From assembly GCA_027490215.1 (NCBI GenBank), contig JAIXYO010000027.1, forward strand, positions 1 through 64,000: a DNA stretch of 64,000 nucleotides, read 5' to 3'. Every line of letters starts with the position of its first letter. Positions within the stretch are counted from its first letter, which is position 1. The notes below the pieces were generated by a model. The model was not told the DNA's origin and did no database searches. It saw only the letters and a program-made list of their open reading frames with translations. Source of the stretch: Rubrivivax sp. Lineage in GTDB: Bacteria > Pseudomonadota > Gammaproteobacteria > Burkholderiales > Burkholderiaceae_C. Shown here one piece after another: positions 1-8,597 of the stretch. The position numbers and the translations under genes are program-made.

Positions 1-99
1 CGCAGCGGTCGCGCCCAGACCCGTCGCCAGTGCCACCGCGCCACCCAGACCGCCTTGCAGAACGCTGCGACGGTCAACTCCACTCTTTTCGATTTCCAT
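1..99 (-). CDS. N-terminus of a Tat-exported protein (cut by left edge)
   Basis: Only the first 33 codons are inside the window. The start ATG (97-99, minus strand) has a good ribosome site, AAAGGAG, just upstream. The peptide begins MEIEKSGVDRRSVLQ and runs into a small-residue hydrophobic stretch rich in Gly and Ala. The twin arginines followed by SVLQ fit a Tat signal peptide, so the mature protein should be a periplasmic enzyme or binding protein folded before export. Its function cannot be told from this piece. It is divergent from the GST gene to its right. Confidence 0.75.
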   Translation of the reverse strand, partial: MEIEKSGVDRRSVLQGGLGGAVALATGLGATAA

Positions 100-352
100 C
101 TTGGTTGCTCCTTTGATCAAAATTGCCTGGTTAAACGAAACATCAATCGCTCGGGGTTGAATGAAGACCCGTGATATTCGGTTCGCTCCCGGTGAACTAG
201 GGTCGTCCATTTCTGATTCAGTTCCCGAACCTAGTGATTTCACCTATGCGCATCGGTCTTGAAACTGCGCCCCCACAATTGCTCGCGGCCCCGGATTCTG
301 GATGCATAAGGTCCGGATCCTTTCTCATGGATATCCACAGGAGACACGAAGA
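100..352. promoter_or_regulatory. Divergent intergenic region
   Basis: This 253-bp gap separates the minus-strand Tat-substrate gene from the plus-strand GST gene and should hold both promoters. It is more AT-rich than its surroundings near 120-245. I could not pick out a convincing -35/-10 pair, operator or hairpin. Confidence 0.4.
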
Positions 353-982
353 ATGAAACTCTATGACTGGGCTGCGGCCCCGAATCCCAAACGTCTGCGG
401 ATGTTCCTCGTTGAAAAGGGATTGAAGGTCGAAACCGTCCAGGTCGCGGGCGACGGGTTTGTGCTCACGCCAGAGTACAAGGCCAAGTACCCCCAGGCCA
501 TGGTGCCGATGCTCGAACTCGACGACGGTCGCCAGATCGGTGAATCGATCGCGATCTGCCGTTACTTCGAGGAGCTTCATCCGAATCCGCCCATGCTGGG
601 TCGCGATCCGTACGAGCGCGCCATCGTTGACATGTGGGAGCGCCGCGCCTTCGATCAAGGCATGACGGCCGTCGCAGAGATGTTCCGCAACAGCAACCCT
701 TACTTCAAGGATCGCGGCTTGGCCGGCTTTGCCAACCCGGTACCGCAACTGCCCCAACTGGTCGACCGCGGTCGCGCGAGTCTGGAAAAATTCTTCCAGC
801 GTTTCGACGAGCAACTGGGCAAGAGCCGTTTCATCGCCTCCGATGTGTTCACGCTGGCCGACTGCACGTTGTACTGCAGCATCGAGTTCGCCGGCTGGGT
901 GTCGGTCAGCATTCCCGACGACTGCAAGAACATCCAACGCTGGTGGACTGAAGTGAGCGATCGCCCGAGCGCGAAGGCCTGA
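353..982 (+). CDS. Glutathione S-transferase family protein
   Basis: A 209-residue soluble protein with an N-terminal thioredoxin-like half (residues 1-80, starting MKLYDWAAAPNPKRLRMFL) and a C-terminal helical half. The cis-proline stretch VPMLELDDG and the following ES pair are the usual glutathione-binding elements of the fold. ATG 353 is chosen because GGAG lies 9-12 bases upstream and the protein then begins exactly at the first beta strand; an in-frame ATG at 302 would add a tail that does not look like GST. The substrate cannot be predicted. The next gene starts about 80 bp downstream on the same strand. Confidence 0.85.
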   Translation: MKLYDWAAAPNPKRLRMFLVEKGLKVETVQVAGDGFVLTPEYKAKYPQAMVPMLELDDGRQIGESIAICRYFEELHPNPPMLGRDPYERAIVDMWERRAFDQGMTAVAEMFRNSNPYFKDRGLAGFANPVPQLPQLVDRGRASLEKFFQRFDEQLGKSRFIASDVFTLADCTLYCSIEFAGWVSVSIPDDCKNIQRWWTEVSDRPSAKA

Positions 983-1060
983 GCATGCTGCACGGCGGGC
1001 ATCGGAGGCCCCGCCGCGTTTGCTGGTCGCCTGGCCCAGGCCTTGCCTGCAGGATCGGCC

Positions 1061-4000
1061 ATGGCGATTGCCGATGCCCCTCCTGAGAACATGACCGACA
1101 GAAGCCTTGCCCACCAGCCCCCACTGGGCCCGGCGATCGTCCCGACGCCTGACCGTGCGCGCGGCGAAGCGGTTCAGCGCGTCGTCAAGGTGCGCCGCGA
1201 CTACAACAGCTGGGTGGCGCGCGAGACGATGGAGGACTACGCACTGCGTTTCACGCCGCGCAGTTTCCGCAAGTGGTCGGAGCTGCGGGTGGCCAATACC
1301 GCGTTCGGCGCGTCGTCGTTTCTGGTGCTCGAAGCGGTGGGCGCCACGCTGCTGGTCGAGTACGGTTTCATCAACGCGTTCTGGGCGATCCTGGCGACCG
1401 GGCTGATCATCTTCATGGCCGGGCTGCCGATCAGCCACTACGCCGCGCGCTATGGCGTCGACATGGATCTGCTGACGCGCGGCGCTGGCTTCGGCTACAT
1501 CGGTTCCACGGTCACCTCGCTCATCTACGCGAGCTTCACCTTCATCTTCTTCGCGCTCGAAGCGGCCATCATGGCCTACGCATTGGAGCTGGCGTTCGAC
1601 ATTCCGCCAGCCTGGGGTTACCTGATCTGCGCGCTGGTGGTGATCCCGCTGGTCACGCACGGCGTCACCGTCATCAGCCAGTTGCAGATGTGGACCCAGC
1701 CGTTGTGGCTGGTGCTGCTGGTGCTGCCCTACATCTACGTCTTCGATGCCCACCCCACCCTGCTGGCGGATCTGCGCGCCTATGCCGGCGAGAACGGCCT
1801 GGGTGGCCAGTTCAACCCCTTGCTGTTCGGCGCGGCGCTGACGGTGGGCATCGCGCTCATCACGCAGATGGGCGAGCAGGTGGACTACCTGCGCTTCATG
1901 CCCGAGAAGACGCCCGCCAACCGCGGCCGCTGGTGGGCTGCGGTGCTGATGGGGGGGCCGGGCTGGGTGGTGCTGGGTGTGGCCAAGATGCTGGGCGGCG
2001 CGCTGCTGGCCCTGCTGGCGCTGAAGCTGGCCGTGCCCGCCGACCGCGCCGTCGATCCCAACCAGATGTACCTGGCGGCCTATGAGCTGGTGTTCCCGAA
2101 CTACGGCTGGGCGGTCGCGGCCACCTGCTTGTTCGTGGTCGTCAGCCAGCTCAAGATCAACGTCACCAACGCCTACGCCGGCAGTCTGGCCTGGAGCAAC
2201 TTCTTCGCGCGGTTGACGCACAGCCACCCCGGGCGGGTGGTGTGGATGGTGTTCAACACGCTGATCGCGCTGATGCTGATGGAGCTCAACGTGTTCCAGG
2301 CGCTGGGCCAGGTGCTGGGTCTGTACTCGAACATCGCGATCAGCTGGATCATGGCGGTGGTGGCCGATCTGGTCATCAACAAGCCGATGGGCTGGAGCCC
2401 GAAGGGCATCGAGTTCAAGCGCGCATACCTGTACGACATCAACCCGGTCGGCGTGGGCGCCATGGGACTGGCCTCGGTGCTGTCGATCAGCGCCAACCTC
2501 GGCCTGATGGGGCCGATGGCCGAGGCCTTCTCGGCGGTCATCGCACTGGTCACCGCCTTCGTCACCGCCCCGCTGATCGCGTGGTACACAAAGGGCAAGT
2601 ACTACATTGCTCGCACCTCTCGACCTTTTGATCAAGCCACGCCCGTGGATCCGGCCGCGCCGGGCCACCAGGCGGCGCCCCCCGGGGGCAGGAGCGCAGC
2701 GACTGGGGGGCTGTCAACCTGCACGGTCTGCGAACGCGAGTACGAGACCGAAGACATGGCGTACTGCCCGGCCTACCTCGGCTCGATCTGCTCGCTGTGC
2801 TGCTCGCTCGATGCGCGCTGCAATGACATGTGCAAGCCGCAGGCGAGTTGGTCGGCGCAGTGGCAGGCCGTCGGCCGCAAGCTGTTGCCCAGCGGCGTCT
2901 GGGCGCGGCTCGACACCGAGCTGGGTCGCTACTTGCTGCTGATGTCGGCCATCGCGCCGCTGCTCGCGCTGCTGTTCTGGATGATCTACCGCCAGCAGCT
3001 GACCACCTTCGACATGCCTGATGCCAAGGTGGCGAGCGCCCTGGGCATGGGTTTCGTCAAGGCCTATGCGGGCCTGATCGTCGTCACCGCAATCGTCGGC
3101 TGGTGGCTGGTGCTGACGCACAAGAGCCGCCAGGTCGCACAGGAGGAAAGCAACCGCCAGACGTATGCGCTGAACGAACAGACCGAGGTGTTGCGCGAGG
3201 AGATCGCCTCACACCGCCGCACCGACGAAGCACTGCAGGAGGCCAAGCGGCTGGCCGACACCGCCAACCAGGCGAAGAGCCGCTACATCACCACCATCAG
3301 CCACGAGTTGCGCACCCCGCTCAACAGCATCATTGGCTATGCGCAGCTGCTCGACGAAGACGACGCCATTCCCGCCCACCGCAAGCAGGCGGTCAGCGTG
3401 ATCCGGCGCGGTGGCGATCATCTGCTGTCGCTGATCGAGGGCACGCTGGACATTGCGCGCATCGAAAGCGGACGCTTCGCGCTCGAGGTCAAGCCGATGC
3501 GGCTGCGGGATTGCCTGCGCGAGATGACCAGTCTGTTCGCGCTGCAGGCCGCCGGCAAGGGCATCGAGTTCCGTCATGCGGTGGCCGACAACGTGCCCGA
3601 GCTGGTGCGCACCGACGAGAAGCGGCTGCGCCAGATCCTGATCAATGTGCTGGGCAATGCGGTGAAATTCACATCGCACGGACATGTGATCTTTCGTGTC
3701 AGCCACGCGCGCCAGATGGCGCTGTTCGAGATCGAAGACACGGGTCCGGGCATCGCGCCGGACGAGCTCGAGCAGATCTTCGAGCCCTTCGCGCGCGGCT
3801 CGGCGATTGGTGGTGGCGACTCGGGGGCCTCGGTCGGCAGCACCGGGCTGGGCCTGACCATCAGCAAGATGCTGACCGACGTGATGGGCGGCGAGATGAC
3901 GGTCGGTAGCGTGGCCGGGCCGGTGCCGCGCACGGGCACGGTCTTCCGCATCCGCTTGTTCCTGCCGGAAGTCCGTGCCGAGGCGGCCGATGGCATCGGC

Positions 4001-4675
4001 CTGCCGCGCACGCAGCGCGTTGGCTACATGGGCGCGCGTCGCCGGCTGCTGGTGGTCGACAACGAGGAGATCGACCGCGAGCTGCTGCGCAACGTGCTGG
4101 AACCCTTGGGATTCGAGTTGCGGCAGGCGGCCTCGGGCCTGGACTGCCTGGAACGTCTGCGCGATTTCAGTCCCGACGCGATCCTGATGGACCTGGCGAT
4201 GCCTGGCATCGACGGCTGGGAAACCATCCGCCGCATCCGCACCGAACAGCTGAGCGACGCGCCGATCGCGATCGTGTCGGCCAATGCCTTCGAGAAGGGC
4301 ACCGACAACATCGCCGGTATCCCGGCCGAGGATTTCATCCTGAAGCCGGTGCGCAAGTCGGAGCTTCTCGATTGGCTCGGTCGCGTGCTGGCGCTTGAGT
4401 GGCTGGAGGTGCCGCAGCGCGCCGCATCAGGCGCGGCCACGGCGCCAGCGGTTGGCTCGATCGAGCCGATGGTGCTGCCTTCTGCGGAGCGACTGCACAC
4501 CCTGCAGGAAATGATCGACCTCGGCTACTTCCGTGGCATCGTCAAGCAGCTCGACGAGATCGCGGCCAACGAACCGGGCACCGCAACGTTCGTTCAGCAC
4601 ATGCGGCAGCTCGCGCAGCAGTTCCAGCTCGACGCCATGACCGGTGTGATTCGCAAGGCCCAAGATGCTGCCTGA
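1061..4675 (+). CDS. NCS1-type permease fused to hybrid histidine kinase
   Basis: A 1204-residue membrane sensor. Residues about 20-525 form a many-helix transporter of the NCS1 nucleobase/cation symporter type. Residues 528-553 are a Pro/Gly/Ala linker, followed by an eight-cysteine segment (C554, C557, C569, C577, C580, C581, C587, C591) that could bind zinc or an Fe-S cluster. Two more membrane helices (about 625-675), a coiled coil, a HisKA domain with HELRTPLN (H748), an ATPase domain (DTGPGIA, GLGLTISK) and a receiver (phospho-acceptor D1044 in LMDLAMPG) follow. The architecture parallels CbrA/CrbS, in which an SLC5 transporter is fused to a kinase. ATG 1061 is preferred because AGGA sits 7-8 bases upstream; TTG 1043 and ATG 1091 are alternatives. 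A purine, pyrimidine or related nitrogen compound is a plausible signal, but that is inference. Confidence 0.88.
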   Translation: MAIADAPPENMTDRSLAHQPPLGPAIVPTPDRARGEAVQRVVKVRRDYNSWVARETMEDYALRFTPRSFRKWSELRVANTAFGASSFLVLEAVGATLLVEYGFINAFWAILATGLIIFMAGLPISHYAARYGVDMDLLTRGAGFGYIGSTVTSLIYASFTFIFFALEAAIMAYALELAFDIPPAWGYLICALVVIPLVTHGVTVISQLQMWTQPLWLVLLVLPYIYVFDAHPTLLADLRAYAGENGLGGQFNPLLFGAALTVGIALITQMGEQVDYLRFMPEKTPANRGRWWAAVLMGGPGWVVLGVAKMLGGALLALLALKLAVPADRAVDPNQMYLAAYELVFPNYGWAVAATCLFVVVSQLKINVTNAYAGSLAWSNFFARLTHSHPGRVVWMVFNTLIALMLMELNVFQALGQVLGLYSNIAISWIMAVVADLVINKPMGWSPKGIEFKRAYLYDINPVGVGAMGLASVLSISANLGLMGPMAEAFSAVIALVTAFVTAPLIAWYTKGKYYIARTSRPFDQATPVDPAAPGHQAAPPGGRSAATGGLSTCTVCEREYETEDMAYCPAYLGSICSLCCSLDARCNDMCKPQASWSAQWQAVGRKLLPSGVWARLDTELGRYLLLMSAIAPLLALLFWMIYRQQLTTFDMPDAKVASALGMGFVKAYAGLIVVTAIVGWWLVLTHKSRQVAQEESNRQTYALNEQTEVLREEIASHRRTDEALQEAKRLADTANQAKSRYITTISHELRTPLNSIIGYAQLLDEDDAIPAHRKQAVSVIRRGGDHLLSLIEGTLDIARIESGRFALEVKPMRLRDCLREMTSLFALQAAGKGIEFRHAVADNVPELVRTDEKRLRQILINVLGNAVKFTSHGHVIFRVSHARQMALFEIEDTGPGIAPDELEQIFEPFARGSAIGGGDSGASVGSTGLGLTISKMLTDVMGGEMTVGSVAGPVPRTGTVFRIRLFLPEVRAEAADGIGLPRTQRVGYMGARRRLLVVDNEEIDRELLRNVLEPLGFELRQAASGLDCLERLRDFSPDAILMDLAMPGIDGWETIRRIRTEQLSDAPIAIVSANAFEKGTDNIAGIPAEDFILKPVRKSELLDWLGRVLALEWLEVPQRAASGAATAPAVGSIEPMVLPSAERLHTLQEMIDLGYFRGIVKQLDEIAANEPGTATFVQHMRQLAQQFQLDAMTGVIRKAQDAA

Positions 4676-5615
4676 GGCTCTGAACCCGCTGAACCGCAGC
4701 ATCGCCGACGTGGTGCTGATCGTCGACGACGTGCCCGACAACCTGTCGGTGCTGCATGACGCGCTCGACGAATCGGGCTACACCGTGCTGGTGGCGACCA
4801 ACGGCGAGGCGGCGATTCAGCGCGCCGCGCAGGCACTGCCTGACATCGTGCTGCTCGACGCGGTGATGCCGGGAATCGATGGCTTTGAGGTCGCGCGGCG
4901 GCTGAAGGCGCGGCCCGACACCGCACACATCCCGATCGTCTTCATGACTGGCCTGACCGACACCGAGCATGTGGTGCAGGCCTTTCAGGCGGGCGGGGTC
5001 GATTACGTCACCAAGCCGATCCGTGCCAAGGAAGTGCTGGCGCGCATGGCGGTGCATGTGCAAGGTGCGCGGCAGGCCCGCCAGGCGCGCAATGCGCTCG
5101 ATGCCTTCGGCCACGCGACGCTGGTGGTGCGGGCGGCTGACGGGAAGATCGTCTGGAAGACGCCACTGGCGCGCGATCTGCTGATGCAGCATTTCGACGG
5201 TGGCGAACTCGACGCTGCGGTGCTGGCCTGGGTGCGCGATGAGCTGGCGCGCCGTGCGGTGGCTGGCGCCACACCCGGCGAGCCGCTGACGCTGGCGCGG
5301 CAGAAGCGCCGCCTGATCCTGGCGCTGCATGAGCAGACCGGTGACGACGAATGGCTGATCGTGATGCGTGAAAGCTCGGACCAGGCCGTGATCGATGCGC
5401 TGGGCGCGGCCTTCAAGCTGACCACCCGCGAGGCCGAGGTTCTGTACTGGCTGGCCAAGGGCAAGACCAACCGTGACATCGGCGACATCCTCGGCTCCAG
5501 TCCGGCCACCGTGAAGAAGCAGCTGGAGCGCGTCTACGTGAAGCTGGGCGTGGAAACGCGCACTGCCGCAGCCTCGGTGGCCATGAGTCGCCTGCGGCCC
5601 GCGGGCCAGGGTTGA
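4665..5615 (+). CDS. LuxR-type response regulator paired with the NCS1-kinase
   Basis: A 316-residue two-domain regulator. The N-terminal receiver (about 15-135) has the acidic pair in LIVDDVPDN, the phospho-acceptor D65 in LLDAVMPG and the conserved lysine K117 in YVTKPI. A linker of roughly 110 residues follows, then a LuxR/NarL helix-turn-helix at 251-312 (LTTREAEVLYWLAKGKTNRDI, with TVKKQLERVYVKLGV). The start overlaps the end of the kinase gene by 11 nt, so the two are translationally coupled and almost certainly cognate. The likely output is transcription of transport or catabolic genes; the target is unknown. Confidence 0.88.
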   Translation: MLPEALNPLNRSIADVVLIVDDVPDNLSVLHDALDESGYTVLVATNGEAAIQRAAQALPDIVLLDAVMPGIDGFEVARRLKARPDTAHIPIVFMTGLTDTEHVVQAFQAGGVDYVTKPIRAKEVLARMAVHVQGARQARQARNALDAFGHATLVVRAADGKIVWKTPLARDLLMQHFDGGELDAAVLAWVRDELARRAVAGATPGEPLTLARQKRRLILALHEQTGDDEWLIVMRESSDQAVIDALGAAFKLTTREAEVLYWLAKGKTNRDIGDILGSSPATVKKQLERVYVKLGVETRTAAASVAMSRLRPAGQG

Positions 5616-5625
5616 TCGCTGCGAC

Positions 5626-6603
5626 TCAGCGCAGGTTCGGCTTTCCGGCCAGCCAGGCTCGCGCATCCATCTCGTCCTGCGCGATGCCTGCGCGCAGGGC
5701 GTCCATCGATGCGTAGGGCCTTTCGTCGTGCAGTTTGTGCAGCAGCTCGACGCGGATGCAGCGGCCATAGCCGCCTTCAAGACCCAGTGACTCGGGCCAG
5801 TCGAAGCAGTGCGTTTCCAGCAGCACGCGGCCCGCATCCTCGACCGCTGGGCGCACCCCCAGGCTCGCGACGCCACCGATTGGCTTGGCATCGGGCGTGA
5901 GCCCATGGACCTGTACGACGAAGATGCCCATCGCGGCCGGCCGCACATGGGCAAAGCGCAGGTTCAGCGTGCGAAAGCCGAGTTCGCGACCGAGCTTGCG
6001 GCCGTGCACCACATGACCGCTGATGCTGTAGGGCCGCCCGAGCAGCGTTCTCGCGCGGGCCATGTCGCCAGCGGCCAGCGCGTCCCGCACCGCCGAGCTC
6101 GACACGCGCAATCCGCGAACCTCGTAGCTGAGCATGCGCGCGACGTCGAAGCCCTGGGCCTGACCGGCCGCGTCGAGCATCGCGTAGTCGCCGGCGCGCT
6201 TGGCCCCGAAGCAGAAGTCGTCGCCCACCAGCACGTAGCTCGCATGCAGGCCGTGCACCAGCACCTCGTCGATGAACGCTTGTGGCGACTGCGCCGCGAA
6301 GCGGTCGTTGAAGGGCACGACGATGGTCTGCTCGACGCCACAGCGCTCCAGTTCACTGAGCTTGTCGCGCAGTGTCGAGATGCGGGCTGGGGCGCGATCG
6401 GGGTGACCACTGCGCGCGGCGAAATGGTCGCGCGGGTGCGGCTCGAAGGTCAGCACGCAACTCGGCAGGCCGCGATGCTGGGCCTCATTGCGCAGCAGCG
6501 CCAGCATCGCCTGATGCCCTCGGTGCACGCCGTCGAAATTGCCGATCGTCAGCGCGCAGGCCGGTGCGACACCGGGATGGTGGAACCCGCGAAAAACAAG
6601 CAT
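5626..6603 (-). CDS. ribF: Bifunctional riboflavin kinase / FAD synthetase
   Basis: Converts riboflavin to FMN and FMN to FAD in the cytoplasm. The 325-residue protein starts at MLVFRGFHHPG. The nucleotidyl-transferase domain contains GNFDGVHRGHQAML, and the C-terminal flavokinase domain contains SGHVVHGRKLGRELGF followed by RTLNL at the site usually written PTxN; the Pro-to-Arg change is a local variant. ATG 6603 is used because upstream codons have no family character, and the length matches RibF (about 310-330). It is the last gene of a minus-strand run with yajQ, the protease and rsuA. Its 3' end faces the response-regulator gene with about 10 bp between them. Confidence 0.95.
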   Translation of the reverse strand: MLVFRGFHHPGVAPACALTIGNFDGVHRGHQAMLALLRNEAQHRGLPSCVLTFEPHPRDHFAARSGHPDRAPARISTLRDKLSELERCGVEQTIVVPFNDRFAAQSPQAFIDEVLVHGLHASYVLVGDDFCFGAKRAGDYAMLDAAGQAQGFDVARMLSYEVRGLRVSSSAVRDALAAGDMARARTLLGRPYSISGHVVHGRKLGRELGFRTLNLRFAHVRPAAMGIFVVQVHGLTPDAKPIGGVASLGVRPAVEDAGRVLLETHCFDWPESLGLEGGYGRCIRVELLHKLHDERPYASMDALRAGIAQDEMDARAWLAGKPNLR

Positions 6604-6610
6604 GGGTCGA

Positions 6611-7381
6611 TTATTGCGGTGGCGCTGCGACCGGCGGAGCGGGAGCCGCCAAGGGCACCACCGCCTGCGGCCCGTCCAGCCAGCGCCATTGGCCCGGTGC
6701 CAGGTCATCCGGCAAAGTCAGCGCGCCGTAGCGGCTGCGATGCAGCGCCTCGACGCGGTTGCCCACCGCCGCGACCATGCGCTTGACCTGGTGGTACTTG
6801 CCCTCGGTCAGGGTCATCCGCAGACCGTGCAGTTCGCCTGCGTCGTGCGGCTGGGGTCCGCTGAAGGTGCCGGTGGCCTCTGCGGCCGCGGCGCGCACCG
6901 GCACCGGATCGTCCAGCAACGTCACGCCGTTCAGCAGTTGCTGTACCTGCTCGGCGCTCACCGGGTGCTTGCAGCCGATTTCGTAGACCTTGGGCACATG
7001 GTGCTTGGGCGAGGTCCAGCGGTGGATCAGGCCGCCGTCGTCGGTCAGCAGCAGCAGGCCGGTGGTGTCTTCGTCGAGCCGACCGACCGCCTGTACATCG
7101 CGACGACGCAGGGGCGCAGGAAGCAGGCTGTATACGCTCGGGTGGTGCTTCGGTTTCTGGGAGCACTCGTGGCCCGCCGGCTTGTTCAGCACGATCAGCG
7201 CCTTGTCGCGAAACGGCCAGCTTTCACCGCGCACGTTGAACTGCAGGCCCTGAGGATCGAACTCCTCGAACGGGTCGTCGCGCACCACGCCGGCGATGCT
7301 GACGAAGCCGGAAACGATCAGGCCTTCGCACTCGCGCCGTGCGCCAAACCCCTGCGAGTACAGCACCTGGGAAAGCTTCAC
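6611..7381 (-). CDS. rsuA: 16S rRNA pseudouridine synthase RsuA-like
   Basis: A 256-residue cytoplasmic RNA-modification enzyme that should isomerise uridine 516 of 16S rRNA. An S4 RNA-binding segment starts the protein (LSQVLYSQGFGARRECEGL). The catalytic block is VGRLDEDTTGLLLLTDDG, where the Asp of RLD is the nucleophile. The late motif GKYHQVKRMVAAVGNRVEAL is typical of the RsuA/RluB/E/F family. A Pro/Ala-rich tail of about 20 residues ends the protein. Its start overlaps the stop of the upstream protease gene by 4 nt, and ribF follows 7 bp downstream, so all are co-transcribed. RluE/RluB activity cannot be fully excluded. Confidence 0.87.
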   Translation of the reverse strand: MKLSQVLYSQGFGARRECEGLIVSGFVSIAGVVRDDPFEEFDPQGLQFNVRGESWPFRDKALIVLNKPAGHECSQKPKHHPSVYSLLPAPLRRRDVQAVGRLDEDTTGLLLLTDDGGLIHRWTSPKHHVPKVYEIGCKHPVSAEQVQQLLNGVTLLDDPVPVRAAAAEATGTFSGPQPHDAGELHGLRMTLTEGKYHQVKRMVAAVGNRVEALHRSRYGALTLPDDLAPGQWRWLDGPQAVVPLAAPAPPVAAPPQ

Positions 7382-8049
7382 CGCTTGTCCAGCGTCAGGC
7401 GATCGTTCTCGCGCTTCATCTGGAAGCGGGTCAGGAAGCTGTTGCCCAGAAGAATGAAAGGCATCTGCTGCGGCAGCACGACGGCGTCGACGTTGTAGAC
7501 CTGCACATCACCGATCCGCACCACGTCCAGCGATGCCTTGTAGGCCGCCACGTTGCCGTTCGCCGTGCCAACGGTGTAGCGCGTGTTGTTCTTGTACTTC
7601 AGGCCGATGCGGTCGGCGTCGGCCTCGCCCATCGAGATCGTGGTCGCGCCCGTGTCGACGACGAACTCGACGGCTCGGCCGTTGATGCTGCCGCCCGTCA
7701 CGAAGTGGCCACCGAGGCCAGCGGTCAACACGATCTGTGTGCCGCCACCGGCACTGTTGGCACCACCCAGGCTGACGGGAGAGCCGCCGAGAGGCAGCGT
7801 CTGTCGCTGGCCTTTCACCTCGACCACCGCGGCGTTCGGATTGACGCTGACCAGCCGCACCGCGCCATGCGTGGCGCCTGCGGCCAGCGTTCGTGGTGTG
7901 CCGTCGATCACCAGCAGGGCCCGGTCGCCCATGCTGCCGCTGTAGGACACGCTCTGGGCGCAGGCCGCCGTGACGCCACCGACGCCGATGAGCACCACGC
8001 CCAGCCAAGGCGGGGCAGCCGAGCGGCTTGCCATCGTCGCGACCTTCAA
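7378..8049 (-). CDS. Retropepsin-like aspartic protease, exported
   Basis: A 223-residue protein with an N-terminal hydrophobic segment (about 15-31, ending near a cysteine), so it is exported or membrane-anchored. The C-terminal half is a single-lobe aspartic protease of clan AA: the active-site triad is [12 protein letters not shown] with D132, and the second hydrophobic-hydrophobic-Gly element is [10 protein letters not shown]. Such proteins act as dimers, like viral retropepsins. It lies between yajQ and rsuA with 4-nt ATGA overlaps on both sides. The substrate is unknown. The middle region (35-120) has no domain I recognise. Confidence 0.8.
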   Translation of the reverse strand: MKVATMASRSAAPPWLGVVLIGVGGVTAACAQSVSYSGSMGDRALLVIDGTPRTLAAGATHGAVRLVSVNPNAAVVEVKGQRQTLPLGGSPVSLGGANSAGGGTQIVLTAGLGGHFVTGGSINGRAVEFVVDTGATTISMGEADADRIGLKYKNNTRYTVGTANGNVAAYKASLDVVRIGDVQVYNVDAVVLPQQMPFILLGNSFLTRFQMKRENDRLTLDKR

Positions 8050-8534
8050 TCGCGGAAGTTGTTGAACGAGAGTGGCACCTCGGGCAGATCCTTGCGGATC
8101 AGCGCCATCGCCGCCTGCAGGTCGTCGCGCTTGGCGCCGGTGACGCGCACCGTGTCGCCCTGGATCGCCGCCTGCACCTTGAGCTTGCTCTGCTTGACGG
8201 CCGTCTGCAGTTTCTTCGCCGTTTCGCTGTCGATACCGTTCTTGATGACGATCAGCTGCTTGACCTTGTCGCCCCCGATTTTTTCAATCTTCGCGCTGCG
8301 GTCGAGGTAGCGCACATCGACACTGCGCTTGGCCAGCTTGGCCAGCACGATGTCCATCACCTGCCCGATCTGGAAGTCGCTGTCGGCCCACACCGTGAGC
8401 TCCTTGTCCTTCAGCTCGACCTTCGATGACGAGCCCTTGAAATCGAAGCGGGTGCCGATTTCCTTGCTGGCCTGGTCGACCGCGTTGCGCACTTCGACGA
8501 GGTTGGGTTCGAGCACGGTGTCAAAGCTGGGCAT
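8046..8534 (-). CDS. yajQ: YajQ-family nucleotide-binding protein
   Basis: A 162-residue cytoplasmic protein that matches the YajQ family over its full length: it opens [21 protein letters not shown], contains [20 protein letters not shown], and ends [13 protein letters not shown]. Family members bind nucleotides, and Xanthomonas and Pseudomonas homologues bind cyclic di-GMP and act as co-regulators. A GGDEF-family protein is encoded at the right edge of this window, but no link is shown. The start at 8534 is the one shared by the family. It is the first gene of the minus-strand operon and is divergent from murB across 63 bp. Confidence 0.93.
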   Translation of the reverse strand: MPSFDTVLEPNLVEVRNAVDQASKEIGTRFDFKGSSSKVELKDKELTVWADSDFQIGQVMDIVLAKLAKRSVDVRYLDRSAKIEKIGGDKVKQLIVIKNGIDSETAKKLQTAVKQSKLKVQAAIQGDTVRVTGAKRDDLQAAMALIRKDLPEVPLSFNNFRD

Positions 8535-8597
8535 GGTGGGCGGTCTTTCGTGGGGGAATCGCCGCAGTGGCGACGAACGATCGTTGAAAATTCTGCC

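Noticed and set aside
218-2668. Long open minus-strand frame (over 800 codons) opposite the GST and NCS1-kinase genes
   Set aside because: It is rich in Arg, His, Gln and Asp, has no domain motif, and lies antisense to two well-supported genes. Such frames are expected in GC-rich DNA.
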